From Candidatus Raymondbacteria bacterium RIFOXYA2_FULL_49_16 (lineage in GTDB: Bacteria > Fibrobacterota > OXYB2-FULL-49-7 > XYB2-FULL-49-35): DNA of 64,000 nt. Numbering within the stretch: the first letter of the stretch is position 1; each line of letters begins with the position of its first letter. Positions 45,120-53,948 of the stretch are shown one piece after another. The notes beneath the pieces were generated by a model, which was not told the origin of the DNA, searched no databases, and saw only the letters and a list, made by a program, of their open reading frames with translations. The stretch lies in the NCBI GenBank assembly GCA_001789205.1, contig MFYT01000064.1, positions 62,001 through 126,000 of the forward strand. Reading direction: 5' to 3'. The translations under genes were made by a program, and so were the position numbers.

Positions 45120-46421
45120 TCAGACACTAAATACCGCATACAACGGCAACGATGTGAAACGCGCCTCCTCCCTGTACGGCGCAGCGCAAAAACGGACACC
45201 TCGCACGGTGAGCGCATATTTTTCAAGGAACAGGTGCATACTTTTCATGCGTCCGGGCGCGCCCGATTTCACCTCGATCGGGAGCGCTTTTCCCTCTTTC
45301 TGTACGATATAATCAATTTCCGCTCTGCTGTTGTATTCTTCACGTCCCCAGTAGAATAGCTCTGGCTGCCTGAAGGGAGTTGCATACGCCACAAGTTCCT
45401 GGCCAACAAACTGTTCAGCGGCCACTCCATTCCACGCGGAAAGCAGGTCTGAAGAGCGTAACACCTCTCCCCCGATGCCGATCTGCGTGGTCATAAGTCC
45501 AATATCAAGAGCAAGCACTTTGAAATGATTTTCCTTCATGCCAGCGGCAAGGGGCAGTTGCCCTACGGAGGTCCGGAACACCTGACGCACTACTCCCGCC
45601 CGGACCAGAAGCCCTAGCGCAGCTTTGAGTTCCCGGGCATTGCTCTCAGGCTCAACGCGCTTGTACTGAAATTTGTTGCCCGCAAGCCTGGGCGCAGCGC
45701 TGAAAACTGTTTCAAGATGCCTATGGCTTGAGAGTCGCGCGTATTTCCCGAAATCATCTCGAAATGTCTGAATAATTGTCTCGTGCACACGGGCCACGCG
45801 AGCTAAATCGCCGGTTTCCGTATATGTCTGCACCGCTTCCGGCATTCCGCCTACCACAAAATAGCTGCGCACAAGCCTGTTGAGCTCCTCGTGCACAGCC
45901 GGTTGCCCAGACCGGAATGCTGAATTTTCTACATGGTCAGCCAGGGAATCTTTCCCCAATGCGCGTAAAAATTCCAGGAATGACATTGGATGCAGAAAAA
46001 GGGATTCCACCCGTCCAACAGGAAAAGAGAAATTCTGGGCCTCAAGCGCGAATTCAAGAAGCGAACCTGCGGCAATGACATGAAGCTCGGGAAACTGTTC
46101 ATAGAAATAACGGAGCGCCATAATGGCCTTGGGGCTCTTTTGTATTTCATCGATGAAGAGAAGAGTTTTACCCGGTTCCAATGGCTGGTTGTAGAGCAGG
46201 CCTAATTGGCTGATAATTTGTTTTGGATCAAGAGAATTGAAAGCAGCTGAAATTTCCGGTTTCTGCTCAAGATCAACAGTGACAATAGAACTAAAATTTT
46301 TCTTTGCGAAATCCTGGACCACGTATGATTTGCCAACCTGTCGGGCACCACGGATTAATAGCGGCTTTCTTCTTACATCATTCTTCCATGAGTTGAGATA
46401 ATTTAAAACGTATCTTTTCAT
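45120..46421 (-). CDS. AAA-type ATPase with DUF4143 domain
   Basis: The 433-residue protein has Walker A RGARQVGKSYVV, Walker B TLLFIDEIQKSP and the Archaeoglobus-type sensor GSLLEFAL. Its DUF4143 C terminus has FYWGREEYNSRAEIDYIV and LPIEVKSG, a nuclease-like D-E-K fold. The family is common, patchy and mobile across bacteria and archaea, with no agreed function; a toxin-antitoxin or DNA-related role has been suggested. It stands alone between unrelated genes, consistent with horizontal transfer. Confidence 0.9.
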   Translation of the reverse strand: MKRYVLNYLNSWKNDVRRKPLLIRGARQVGKSYVVQDFAKKNFSSIVTVDLEQKPEISAAFNSLDPKQIISQLGLLYNQPLEPGKTLLFIDEIQKSPKAIMALRYFYEQFPELHVIAAGSLLEFALEAQNFSFPVGRVESLFLHPMSFLEFLRALGKDSLADHVENSAFRSGQPAVHEELNRLVRSYFVVGGMPEAVQTYTETGDLARVARVHETIIQTFRDDFGKYARLSSHRHLETVFSAAPRLAGNKFQYKRVEPESNARELKAALGLLVRAGVVRQVFRTSVGQLPLAAGMKENHFKVLALDIGLMTTQIGIGGEVLRSSDLLSAWNGVAAEQFVGQELVAYATPFRQPELFYWGREEYNSRAEIDYIVQKEGKALPIEVKSGAPGRMKSMHLFLEKYALTVRGVRFCAAPYREEARFTSLPLYAVFSV

Positions 46422-46502
46422 ACCATATAATATACATATACTGCATATTAAACACAGCTGTTTTATGCAATAGTTGTGATCAAAGCATCAAATTCGCAAC
46501 TA

Positions 46503-46988
46503 TCACCGCAATCCGGGAAAACGTTTTCTGTTTTTTACCAGCAGCAGATAGACCATTCCAAAGACAATAACCGCAGCAAGGGCTCCCACAACAAAGGAAC
46601 CTGCGAATAGTGGGGCAACCAAGTGAAGCGTGGCCCAGGAAAATGAATCGAGATTCAGGTTGCGAAGATGCTGGATCAGTTCAGTCACACCAGGCTGTTC
46701 ACCTTGCCGGGCCAAAAGATGGAATCCCACCCAGTAATTAAATCCGTAGATTGGAATAAACGTGGCAGGATTCAGCACAAGGGAAAAGAGCAGGGCAGAC
46801 GCCTTGTTCATGTGCAAAAGCGCGGCCAGAGCGACAATAAGAAAGGTCTGCACACCCATGATAGGCAGAAAACTCACAAAAATACCCAGAGCAGCGCCCC
46901 CGGCAAGGCGCGGAACAGTGAAATCCGCTTTCATTGCCTCGATAACAAGATGAGCTATCTTCTGCTTTACAGTCTCGTGGCTGGCCAT
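46503..46988 (-). CDS. DUF2062 membrane protein
   Basis: The 161-residue protein shows the DUF2062 pattern: GGAALGIFVSFLPIMGVQTF, LLHMNKASALLFSLVLNPAT and two to three membrane helices, with a last helix FVVGALAAVIVFGMVYLLLV. The family is widespread in Gram-negative bacteria and of unknown function, often near glycosyltransferases or envelope genes. It is divergent from the radical SAM gene, with about 55-80 bases between starts. Confidence 0.88.
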   Translation of the reverse strand: MASHETVKQKIAHLVIEAMKADFTVPRLAGGAALGIFVSFLPIMGVQTFLIVALAALLHMNKASALLFSLVLNPATFIPIYGFNYWVGFHLLARQGEQPGVTELIQHLRNLNLDSFSWATLHLVAPLFAGSFVVGALAAVIVFGMVYLLLVKNRKRFPGLR

Positions 46989-47069
46989 TTTTCATCCATG
47001 CTTGTGTGAAGGGAAAAAAACCGGGGAAAAACATACCCCCGGGTGCTGTGTAGAAAATATTTTCTCTCC

Positions 47070-47975
47070 GTGGCCCCCTACAACAAATACAGTGACTTCC
47101 TCAAAAAAAGATTCGGCGTGCCTGTACGCAAAATAATGGTTGATGCTGGTTTCACCTGCCCCAACAGGGACGATACCGCAGGCACTGGCGGGTGCGTCTT
47201 CTGCAACAACGAGTCCTTCTCTCCTGCTGTTGGACGAAGCATACTCCCGGTTCGCGAACAGGTGCTGCGGGCAATTGCATGCAGGCAAAAAAAGGAAACC
47301 AGTGAGAAATACATCGTGTATTTCCAGCCCTATTCCAACACCTACAAACCCACTCAGGAATTGGACCGCCTGTATCGGGAAGCGCTCTGCCATCCGGACA
47401 TAGCGGGTATTGCCGTAGGAACACGGCCCGACTGCGTCGACAGGGACAAAATCAGCGTACTTGCGGCCTTGGCACGCGAAACGTATGTTTCGATAGAGTA
47501 CGGGGTCCAGACCATTCACGACACTACCCTGCATGCTATAAACAGGGGCCACGACTTTGCCAGCCTTTTACAGGCTATGAAGATTACCCGCAACCAAGGG
47601 CTGGATATCTGTTTTCATGTGATTCTGGGACTGCCTGGCGAAACGCGTGAGCAGATGCGCCAAACTGCCACGACCCTGGGAACCCTAGGATATAACTCGC
47701 TCAAGATCCATAACCTGCACGTGGTAAAAAACACCTCGCTCGAAGCGGAGTTTAAAAAAGGCACCCTTGTATTGCCCACCCTGGAAGAGCACGCAAGTCT
47801 GGCCGTTGACTTTTTAGAACGAACACCGCGATCAGTGGTGATACAGCGGTTGTGCGGCGATGCTCCACGCGATTTTTTTATCGCACCCTTATGGTGTCTT
47901 GAAAAACAAGCCCTGGTAAAAGAGGTTGAAATGGAATTCAAAAAGCGTCAGACCGAACAGGGCAGTCTCAGTTAA
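47070..47975 (+). CDS. TIGR01212-family radical SAM protein (YhcC-like)
   Basis: The protein, 301 residues from this start, has the cluster motif CPNRDDTAGTGGCVFC near residue 25 and SIEYGVQTIHDTTLHAINRG, both typical of the YhcC family. FQPYSNTYKP is also conserved. These radical SAM enzymes are related to Elp3-like proteins; their reaction is not settled. The GTG at 47070 (VAPYNKYSDFLKKRFG) fits family N termini; an upstream GTG at 47043 is the alternative. Neither has a clear ribosome site. Confidence 0.88.
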   Translation: MAPYNKYSDFLKKRFGVPVRKIMVDAGFTCPNRDDTAGTGGCVFCNNESFSPAVGRSILPVREQVLRAIACRQKKETSEKYIVYFQPYSNTYKPTQELDRLYREALCHPDIAGIAVGTRPDCVDRDKISVLAALARETYVSIEYGVQTIHDTTLHAINRGHDFASLLQAMKITRNQGLDICFHVILGLPGETREQMRQTATTLGTLGYNSLKIHNLHVVKNTSLEAEFKKGTLVLPTLEEHASLAVDFLERTPRSVVIQRLCGDAPRDFFIAPLWCLEKQALVKEVEMEFKKRQTEQGSLS

Positions 47976-48080
47976 CATTTTCAACATGCTGATTAAACGC
48001 TATTTAATCGATTAAAACATTAAAACTATTGAGATAAAATGAAATAAGCCAATTTTTATTTAAAATATGTCAGATTTTTC

Positions 48081-48109
48081 TTGCCTTTTCTTAAATAAAC
48101 GCGTATATT
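48081..48109 (+). promoter_or_regulatory. Sigma-70-type promoter ahead of the candidate small RNA
   Basis: TTGCCT (48081-48086) and TATATT (48104-48109) are separated by exactly 17 bases in an AT-rich stretch. No plus-strand gene follows for more than 1.2 kb, so the promoter would serve the short structured transcript described next. Confidence 0.5.
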
Positions 48110-48115
48110 ATTAAC

Positions 48116-48178
48116 CCCAAGAGGCTTCACAGCCTCACCCCCCCAACACAGAGGCGAAACGCAAGTTTCGCCTTTTTT
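48116..48178 (+). ncRNA. Candidate small RNA: two hairpins with a C-rich single strand
   Basis: The predicted transcript of about 63 nucleotides has a first hairpin GAGGC-TTCACA-GCCTC (48121-48136). An unpaired stretch with seven consecutive C residues (48138-48144) follows. The intrinsic terminator hairpin GGCGAAAC-GCAA-GTTTCGCC with a GNRA tetraloop and six T residues ends it. This is the usual build of trans-acting bacterial small RNAs that target ribosome-binding sites. No ORF is present. It lies between the yhcC-like gene and the end of the mannose guanylyltransferase gene on the other strand. It could instead be the 3' UTR of the yhcC-like gene. Confidence 0.5.
48153..48178 (+). terminator. 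Intrinsic terminator of the candidate small RNA
   Basis: A perfect 8-bp stem GGCGAAAC/GTTTCGCC with GCAA loop (48153-48172) is followed by six T residues. It is oriented for the plus strand; on the minus strand no T-tract follows. Confidence 0.85.
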
Positions 48179-48184
48179 ATTTGG

Positions 48185-49249
48185 TTATTTCTTCTCGCGG
48201 ATGCAGGCAACAAGCTGTTTTATATCACCAAGCCGGTCGCCGCTGATAACAAGCACCATGTCGTCCTGTTTGACCACAACCATATTTGACAGGCCGCAGG
48301 TAGCTACAAGACCGCTATCGCATACTGCCATGGTATTGCGCGAGCCAAGGTCTACGCACGGGCCCTTGAAGACATTTTTATTGGAATCCTTCTGCAGCAG
48401 ATCGTAAAAAGCGTCCCACGACCCCACGTCGTTCCAGTAAATATGCGTTTTAACAACAGCGATCTCCCTGGATTTTTCCCATACGCCATAATCGATGGAT
48501 TCCTTGCGCACCTTATGGTAAAAGGTTTCTATCGCCTTTTCAAACTGTTTTTCCGAAGAGGCCTTGAGTGCTGACGCCAGCAGCGCATACAAGTCGGGCA
48601 TGTGTTTTTTGAAAGCAGCGAGAATGGCGCCTGCGCCAAAGGCAAAAATACCGCAATTCCAGAGATACTGCCTGCTCTCCACAAAAGCCGTGGCTGCCGC
48701 AAGTCCGGGTTTTTCAACAAAACGGCGCACATGAAAGGCGCCAATAACCCGCGCGCCAGCAGGTTGCCCCAATTCAATATATCCCAGGCCCGTATGGGGA
48801 CGATTGGGTACAACGCCAAAAAGGACCAGTTTACCCTCTTCGGCAAGGGCAAGGCCCTTCTTCAGCGTCTTGATGAATGCCGGAAGCGGCTTTATGATAT
48901 GGTCAGCTGGAAAGACCAGAAGCAGACCCTTGCTGTTTTTTCGGTACACTGCCGCGGCAGCGGCTGCGATTGCAGGCGCGGTATTCTTGCCCACTGGTTC
49001 GCCGATAACACGGACTCCCCTCCGGCCTTTGAGCACCTTCCGGGTAGCGGCCGTATAAGCGCTGTTAGTAACAATGATAAGGTTCTCGTCAGCCACAAAA
49101 CCTTTCAGCCGCTTTACCGTGGTAAGGAGCATGGGCTCACCGGTAAAAAGCGCAGAAAACTGCTTGGGATGTTCAGTGCGTGACACTGGCCAGAACCGTT
49201 CGCCAACGCCGCCGGCCATCACTACGGCATAAATATTTTTCTTGTCCAT
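48185..49249 (-). CDS. manC: Mannose-1-phosphate guanylyltransferase
   Basis: The 354-residue enzyme starts with YAVVMAGGVGERFWPVSRTE followed by HPKQF, the nucleotidyltransferase signature, and has RFVEKP (the metal and sugar-phosphate site) and YWNDVGSWDA. It makes GDP-mannose from mannose-1-phosphate and GTP for surface polysaccharides. It lacks the C-terminal isomerase domain of bifunctional ManC/AlgA, so it is the short form. The start at 49249 was preferred over the upstream ATG (49279) because it leads directly into the signature. Confidence 0.92.
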   Translation of the reverse strand: MDKKNIYAVVMAGGVGERFWPVSRTEHPKQFSALFTGEPMLLTTVKRLKGFVADENLIIVTNSAYTAATRKVLKGRRGVRVIGEPVGKNTAPAIAAAAAAVYRKNSKGLLLVFPADHIIKPLPAFIKTLKKGLALAEEGKLVLFGVVPNRPHTGLGYIELGQPAGARVIGAFHVRRFVEKPGLAAATAFVESRQYLWNCGIFAFGAGAILAAFKKHMPDLYALLASALKASSEKQFEKAIETFYHKVRKESIDYGVWEKSREIAVVKTHIYWNDVGSWDAFYDLLQKDSNKNVFKGPCVDLGSRNTMAVCDSGLVATCGLSNMVVVKQDDMVLVISGDRLGDIKQLVACIREKK

Positions 49250-49336
49250 AGAAAGAATATATAATTTTTCCCATCCCAATATTCAGTAGCAAGTTTATAT
49301 TTGCAATAGTTTTCTGAAGTTGGATATTTTTACACT

Positions 49337-51838
49337 ATGCACGCCGCCCTACCGCTCGAAGAGATGATCATCGGCACTTGCCTGCTGCTGCTCTTCGCGT
49401 CGATATTACTCACGCTTGCCAACAAAATACACATACCCTTTACCATTCTGCTGGTGCTCTTTGGCGTTGGCCTCTCATGGCTGGGCACCAGATTTCCTGA
49501 CATACTCGGGCCAGTGCACCAACTGCGCATTTCGCCGGACATCATCCTCTTCCTCTTGTTGCCAACACTCATCTTTGAATCAGCCTACAGTCTCAATGGC
49601 CGCCTCCTGGCCAAAAACCTAGGGCCTGTACTCATGCTCGCCATTCCAGGAGTGCTTGTCTCCACCTTCATCATCGGCGCCATCCTTACCCTGGCCACGC
49701 CATTGCCCATTGTGCCGGCACTGCTCCTGGGCGCCATCCTGAGCGCCACAGACCCGGTCTCGGTCATTGCCCTGTTCAAACAGCTGGGCGCGCCAGCCCG
49801 CCTTACCATGCTGGTCGAAGGCGAGAGTTTGCTCAACGACGCTTCGTCCATTGTGGTGGCCCGCATCCTCATGGGGCTCATAGTGGCGGGCAGTATCACG
49901 TTCCAGAGCGTGGGCAAAGGCGCGGTTGATTTGGTTGTCATCTTTGCCGCGGGATTTGCCGCGGGCTGGGTGCTGGGCATGTGCGTTGCCTGGGTCTTTG
50001 GAAAAACAAAACTCGACTCCTTTGTCCAGATAACTATCACCACCATCCTTGCCTACGGCTCCTACATCTTTGCGGAAAAAGTGCTGCACGCAAGCGGTAT
50101 TATGGCCACCATGGCGGCCGGTCTGGCAATGGGCGGATGGGGAAAGGAAAAAGTGACCCCGTCCATACAGGAATACCTCGAGCACTTCTGGGGCTATATG
50201 GCGTTTGTCGCAAACGCCCTTCTTTTCCTCCTGGTGGGCATGCGCGTAAACCTTGGTGAATTGAGCGGCGCAGTGGGGTCGCTGGTCTGGGTGTATATAG
50301 CCATGCTGGTTTCACGCGCTTTGGTGGTATACGGCCTGATACCTCTGGTTTCGCGCAAAGAAAAAGTCGACCTGCGCTACCAGACAATTATATTCTGGGG
50401 CGGTTTGCGCGGCGGCATTGCCATTGCCCTTGCGCTGAGCCTTCCGGCCTTTGAACATACGGAGAATTTCCTCGCCCTGGTCATGGGCGCGGTGCTCTGC
50501 ACACTCGTGTTTCATGGTCTGACTATTGAACCGCTTCTCAAGTTCTTCAAACTTGATGTGCCACCCCTTGCCGACCGTTTTACCGGCATCCAGGGCAGGC
50601 TGAGCGCGTTAAAACACGCCGCCCGTCATATGACCGACTTGGTGAGCGGCGGCCTCTTCTCGGGCTCCCTTACCGAAAAGATGCGGAAAGAATCGGAAAC
50701 TGAAATCGCGCGGCTGCACCTGGACCTGACCAGTCTCAGAAAGACCGAAATAGGTCCGGGCGATGAATGCTCCATGCTCTTCCTGGCGGCCTTTGCCGAG
50801 GAAAAGGCCCTGTTCATCGACATGCTCCACAAAGGCCATATTACTGAACCAACATTCCGGGAGCATTCGCAGCTTCTTACCTTGAACACTGACGCGGTGC
50901 GTTACAACAGGGAATTGGAAGGAAACGCCCAGGTTACGTTCCAGAAAAAAAGACGGGGCAGACTGGCGCGCATTGTAGTGAAAGTCCCTCTCCTTTCACG
51001 CTATGCTGAACAGATGCGCATGCAGGGTATTTCAACCGACTATGAAAAGACCTGGGCGCGATACAAAAGTACCAGCCAGGTACTAGGTCACCTCGACCAC
51101 CTGGCTGATCTCAACGCCATTTCAGACAATGTGGTTGAGAACGTGCGCCACCGCTACCTGCAATGGAACGAGGCGGCGAAAAAAGAACTTGACGAGGTTG
51201 CCGGCCTTTTTCCCGAATTTGTAGTCGATATGCAGGAACGGTTCGGCCGCAGACTGCTCCTTATCGCCGAGGCCGAATCCATTGAACAGCAACAGGTGCA
51301 GGGACTCATGCCCAAGGGTATTGCGGAAAAAATAAAGGAAAGCATTGAGCACCGTCTCGATTCGCTTAAAGGACAATCGGTCCAAAAGCTGGTCATAGAT
51401 CCTTCCGAGCTTCTACGAAAAGTGCCTTTTTTCAGAGATATCCCGCAAGCGGAATTCACGGCGATCAGCGCGCACATGCGCCCCTATTCCGCGCCTGAAA
51501 ACGAGACGATCATTCGCCAGGGCGCCCCGGGAGATTCGCTCTTCCTTATTGCCCGGGGCGTTGTCCGTATTTCACACAAAGACAAGGACGGCGAACGCGA
51601 TATCGCCTCGCTGGTCGCTGGCGATTTCTTTGGCGAAATGGCGCTTTTGCTCCATGAACCGCGCAATGCCACGGCCCGAGCCATTACCCCCAGCGCCTTG
51701 TACGAACTGAAACGCGCTGACCTCGACACTGTGTGCGCGGCCTATCCGGTAATCCATGAAGCGCTCAAGACCGTAAGCGACCGCCGGAAAATAGAAATAG
51801 ACAAGGCCCAGGCCGCCAGTGATGGGGAAACACGATGA
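49337..51838 (+). CDS. CPA1-type Na+(K+)/H+ antiporter with cyclic-nucleotide-binding tail
   Basis: The 833-residue protein has about twelve membrane helices (1-415) with the antiporter motifs LSATDPVSVIAL and VEGESLLNDASS. A long helical cytoplasmic region (about 420-690) follows, then a cNMP-binding domain (about 690-820) with FGEMALLLHEPRNATARA, in which the phosphate-binding Glu and Arg are kept. It would exchange Na+ or K+ for protons under control of cAMP or another cyclic nucleotide. Its stop overlaps the next gene (ATGA), giving coupled translation. Confidence 0.92.
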   Translation: MHAALPLEEMIIGTCLLLLFASILLTLANKIHIPFTILLVLFGVGLSWLGTRFPDILGPVHQLRISPDIILFLLLPTLIFESAYSLNGRLLAKNLGPVLMLAIPGVLVSTFIIGAILTLATPLPIVPALLLGAILSATDPVSVIALFKQLGAPARLTMLVEGESLLNDASSIVVARILMGLIVAGSITFQSVGKGAVDLVVIFAAGFAAGWVLGMCVAWVFGKTKLDSFVQITITTILAYGSYIFAEKVLHASGIMATMAAGLAMGGWGKEKVTPSIQEYLEHFWGYMAFVANALLFLLVGMRVNLGELSGAVGSLVWVYIAMLVSRALVVYGLIPLVSRKEKVDLRYQTIIFWGGLRGGIAIALALSLPAFEHTENFLALVMGAVLCTLVFHGLTIEPLLKFFKLDVPPLADRFTGIQGRLSALKHAARHMTDLVSGGLFSGSLTEKMRKESETEIARLHLDLTSLRKTEIGPGDECSMLFLAAFAEEKALFIDMLHKGHITEPTFREHSQLLTLNTDAVRYNRELEGNAQVTFQKKRRGRLARIVVKVPLLSRYAEQMRMQGISTDYEKTWARYKSTSQVLGHLDHLADLNAISDNVVENVRHRYLQWNEAAKKELDEVAGLFPEFVVDMQERFGRRLLLIAEAESIEQQQVQGLMPKGIAEKIKESIEHRLDSLKGQSVQKLVIDPSELLRKVPFFRDIPQAEFTAISAHMRPYSAPENETIIRQGAPGDSLFLIARGVVRISHKDKDGERDIASLVAGDFFGEMALLLHEPRNATARAITPSALYELKRADLDTVCAAYPVIHEALKTVSDRRKIEIDKAQAASDGETR

Positions 51839-52425
51839 ACGGACAATCAATCGTTGTGGAACTTCTGAACAGCGTTCTTGCCATGGACCTCCCGGGTTTC
51901 ATTGCGTCGCGGCCTGCTGACCAGTGCGGTTCCCTGGAAAAGATGGCCGCCCTGGCCCGCCTGAACAGCGGCAACACGCATTTTCATGAGAACTTCAGGA
52001 ATGCTTCAAGGACCCTTGCCGATGCCGCGTCCCATCTCCTGAAGAACCAGTCTGGCCTTGACACCGAATATCTATCCCTGGTCCATAAATTGCTTTCCGT
52101 CTACTCCGCGCTTCTTCAGGGAGACACGGGGAAAATGGATGAAGCGGGCGTGCTGGCGCAAAAAATAAAGCTCTTTCACGACCTTCTGGACGGTAAAATT
52201 CATTCACTCCAGACAAACCCGCCCAAGACAAAATTCCTCGGCGAATACCTGGTTGAGCTCAGCTTTGTAACACGGGAGCAGCTGGACAACGCCCTGCAGG
52301 CGCAAAGATCGGGAAACTATCCGGGAAAGCGGGTGGGAGATATTCTTCAGGACACGGGTATAATCACGCGCGCCCAACTGGATCAGGCCATTGAACTGCA
52401 AATGCTTGACAACTACGCTGAATGA
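51835..52425 (+). CDS. MshEN/GspE-N-like domain protein coupled to the antiporter
   Basis: The 196-residue protein has a helical N-terminal half of no known family. The C-terminal segment holds two copies of the type II secretion ATPase N-domain motif: LGEYLVELSFVTREQLDNAL and VGDILQDTGIITRAQLDQAI. In MshE-type ATPases this repeat binds c-di-GMP. There is no ATPase domain. The ATG overlaps the antiporter stop by four bases, so it is probably a partner or regulator of that transporter. Confidence 0.75.
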   Translation: MNGQSIVVELLNSVLAMDLPGFIASRPADQCGSLEKMAALARLNSGNTHFHENFRNASRTLADAASHLLKNQSGLDTEYLSLVHKLLSVYSALLQGDTGKMDEAGVLAQKIKLFHDLLDGKIHSLQTNPPKTKFLGEYLVELSFVTREQLDNALQAQRSGNYPGKRVGDILQDTGIITRAQLDQAIELQMLDNYAE

Positions 52426-52430
52426 CCACG

Positions 52431-53948
52431 CTATTTTACCGCCTTCTTTAACACCGGCCGTTTCCCCGCACTGATCCAGACCGAATCAAGAGTAATAGTG
52501 CCAAAACTCCAGTCTGCAGTCACATCGCCAATTGAATAGTACATCTGGTCAAAATACCAGTCGTAGAAATACCGGTCGCCGGTATTGAACGATCCGCCGA
52601 TATCCTCGTCGTTCCACAGGTACATATAGTACATGTCATTGACACCATCATACGGAAGGCCGTCAAACGTGGCAAGGTCTTGAAGCGACGGGAAATTGGG
52701 AATAGAAACAGCGCCCGACTTGAAACAATAATAATATCCCAGGAAAATAATGGGCTCTGCCGCGCTGTAGTTGTACCAATAGAGCTCCACGATGTTCTCA
52801 CTCGAAACGCCGCCAGTCATGGTGCCAGACACGGTATGGCCATTGGGAAACATTTCCGGGTTGAAATGCAGTTGCAGCACTAAAGATGTTCTATTGCTAT
52901 CAAGACTCCAGGAGCCATATCCCCGTTTGAACGCTGTTCCCCAATTATCCATATAATCGAGATTACAATTTGCATACACCCAGTAGACCCCGGAATCGAG
53001 AAGACCGAAGTCAAAGATATCGTTTGGAGTCACGGTATCGCCAAAAGTGATGGTATTGAGGGCCGGACCCGCGGGCGGGACAGAGGGAATGCTCCCTGCA
53101 CCCGCATGATACAGTTTAACGCTTGTCATACCAGGGACATGACCGTACAACCAGCCGCTGAAATGAAATTTGGACACTTGGCCGTTGCACGGTTGGAGAC
53201 CCGTGGGCTGGAACTCCTCATAATCAGAATATGGGCCATAAACATAGTCTGGTCCATTATAATCATAATACATTCTCAGATAAACCCTGTAAAGAGTATC
53301 GGGACTTAGGGTTGAATCGCTAATAACACACTCATATTCACCAGTTTCCGTATTGTAGGTAACAAGGTCCTCATCAGCATAGATATCATAATATTCGTGC
53401 GAATACCAATTATTCAATGACGAGTCAAAATATTCAACCTGAAAATACCAGTTGTCCGCAAGGCCGCAAGAAGGCCAGGACACTTTGTACTTGGTATCAC
53501 ACAGCATGTTCACCGATAAAACAGGTTGCTGGGGCGCCTCTGGTTTCATGTCGATTACCGGAGAGACGGTTTCATCGCCCGCAACCTCAACTGTTCCCGA
53601 ACCTGAAAAAAGTGGAATACCTTCGATATCGTGGACCGAAACGCTGACCAATGCCATGCCCTGGGCCACATCGTTGACCACGCACCGGTGTTCGGAAAAC
53701 CCGGCATACTCTTCAAGCACACTGCCGTCAGCGTCGGTCACCACAACTCTGACATGGTTGGCCAAAAAAGCGACTTCAGCCGGAAAATCAAATGATCCGG
53801 CCATGTTTTTCGCTGTTTTAAATAGAAGTTTTGGAGAAATAGAAGCCTTTGGCTTTTGTACATCAGCCGGATTCTCCAGCGAACAGCTTGAAAAGATTGC
53901 CAGGCACGCGGCAAGAGCGGCTGGAATAATCGCGTTTCTGGTCACCAT
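52431..53948 (-). CDS. Large lipoprotein of unknown function
   Basis: The 505-residue protein starts at 53948, fixed by GGAGG four bases upstream, and has a lipobox ending IFSSC. The N-terminal part (about 30-160) resembles a beta-sandwich, and a fibronectin III-like segment (NWYFQVEYFDSSLNNWYS) follows. The remainder is Tyr/Asp-rich without a family I know. The start overlaps the stop of the CsgG-like gene by seven bases, so the two are coupled. It is probably exposed on the outer membrane. Confidence 0.7.
   Translation of the reverse strand: MVTRNAIIPAALAACLAIFSSCSLENPADVQKPKASISPKLLFKTAKNMAGSFDFPAEVAFLANHVRVVVTDADGSVLEEYAGFSEHRCVVNDVAQGMALVSVSVHDIEGIPLFSGSGTVEVAGDETVSPVIDMKPEAPQQPVLSVNMLCDTKYKVSWPSCGLADNWYFQVEYFDSSLNNWYSHEYYDIYADEDLVTYNTETGEYECVISDSTLSPDTLYRVYLRMYYDYNGPDYVYGPYSDYEEFQPTGLQPCNGQVSKFHFSGWLYGHVPGMTSVKLYHAGAGSIPSVPPAGPALNTITFGDTVTPNDIFDFGLLDSGVYWVYANCNLDYMDNWGTAFKRGYGSWSLDSNRTSLVLQLHFNPEMFPNGHTVSGTMTGGVSSENIVELYWYNYSAAEPIIFLGYYYCFKSGAVSIPNFPSLQDLATFDGLPYDGVNDMYYMYLWNDEDIGGSFNTGDRYFYDWYFDQMYYSIGDVTADWSFGTITLDSVWISAGKRPVLKKAVK

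Noticed and set aside
48153-48178. Terminator considered as the end of the mannose guanylyltransferase gene
   Set aside because: That gene runs on the minus strand, and the T-tract follows the stem only on the plus strand.
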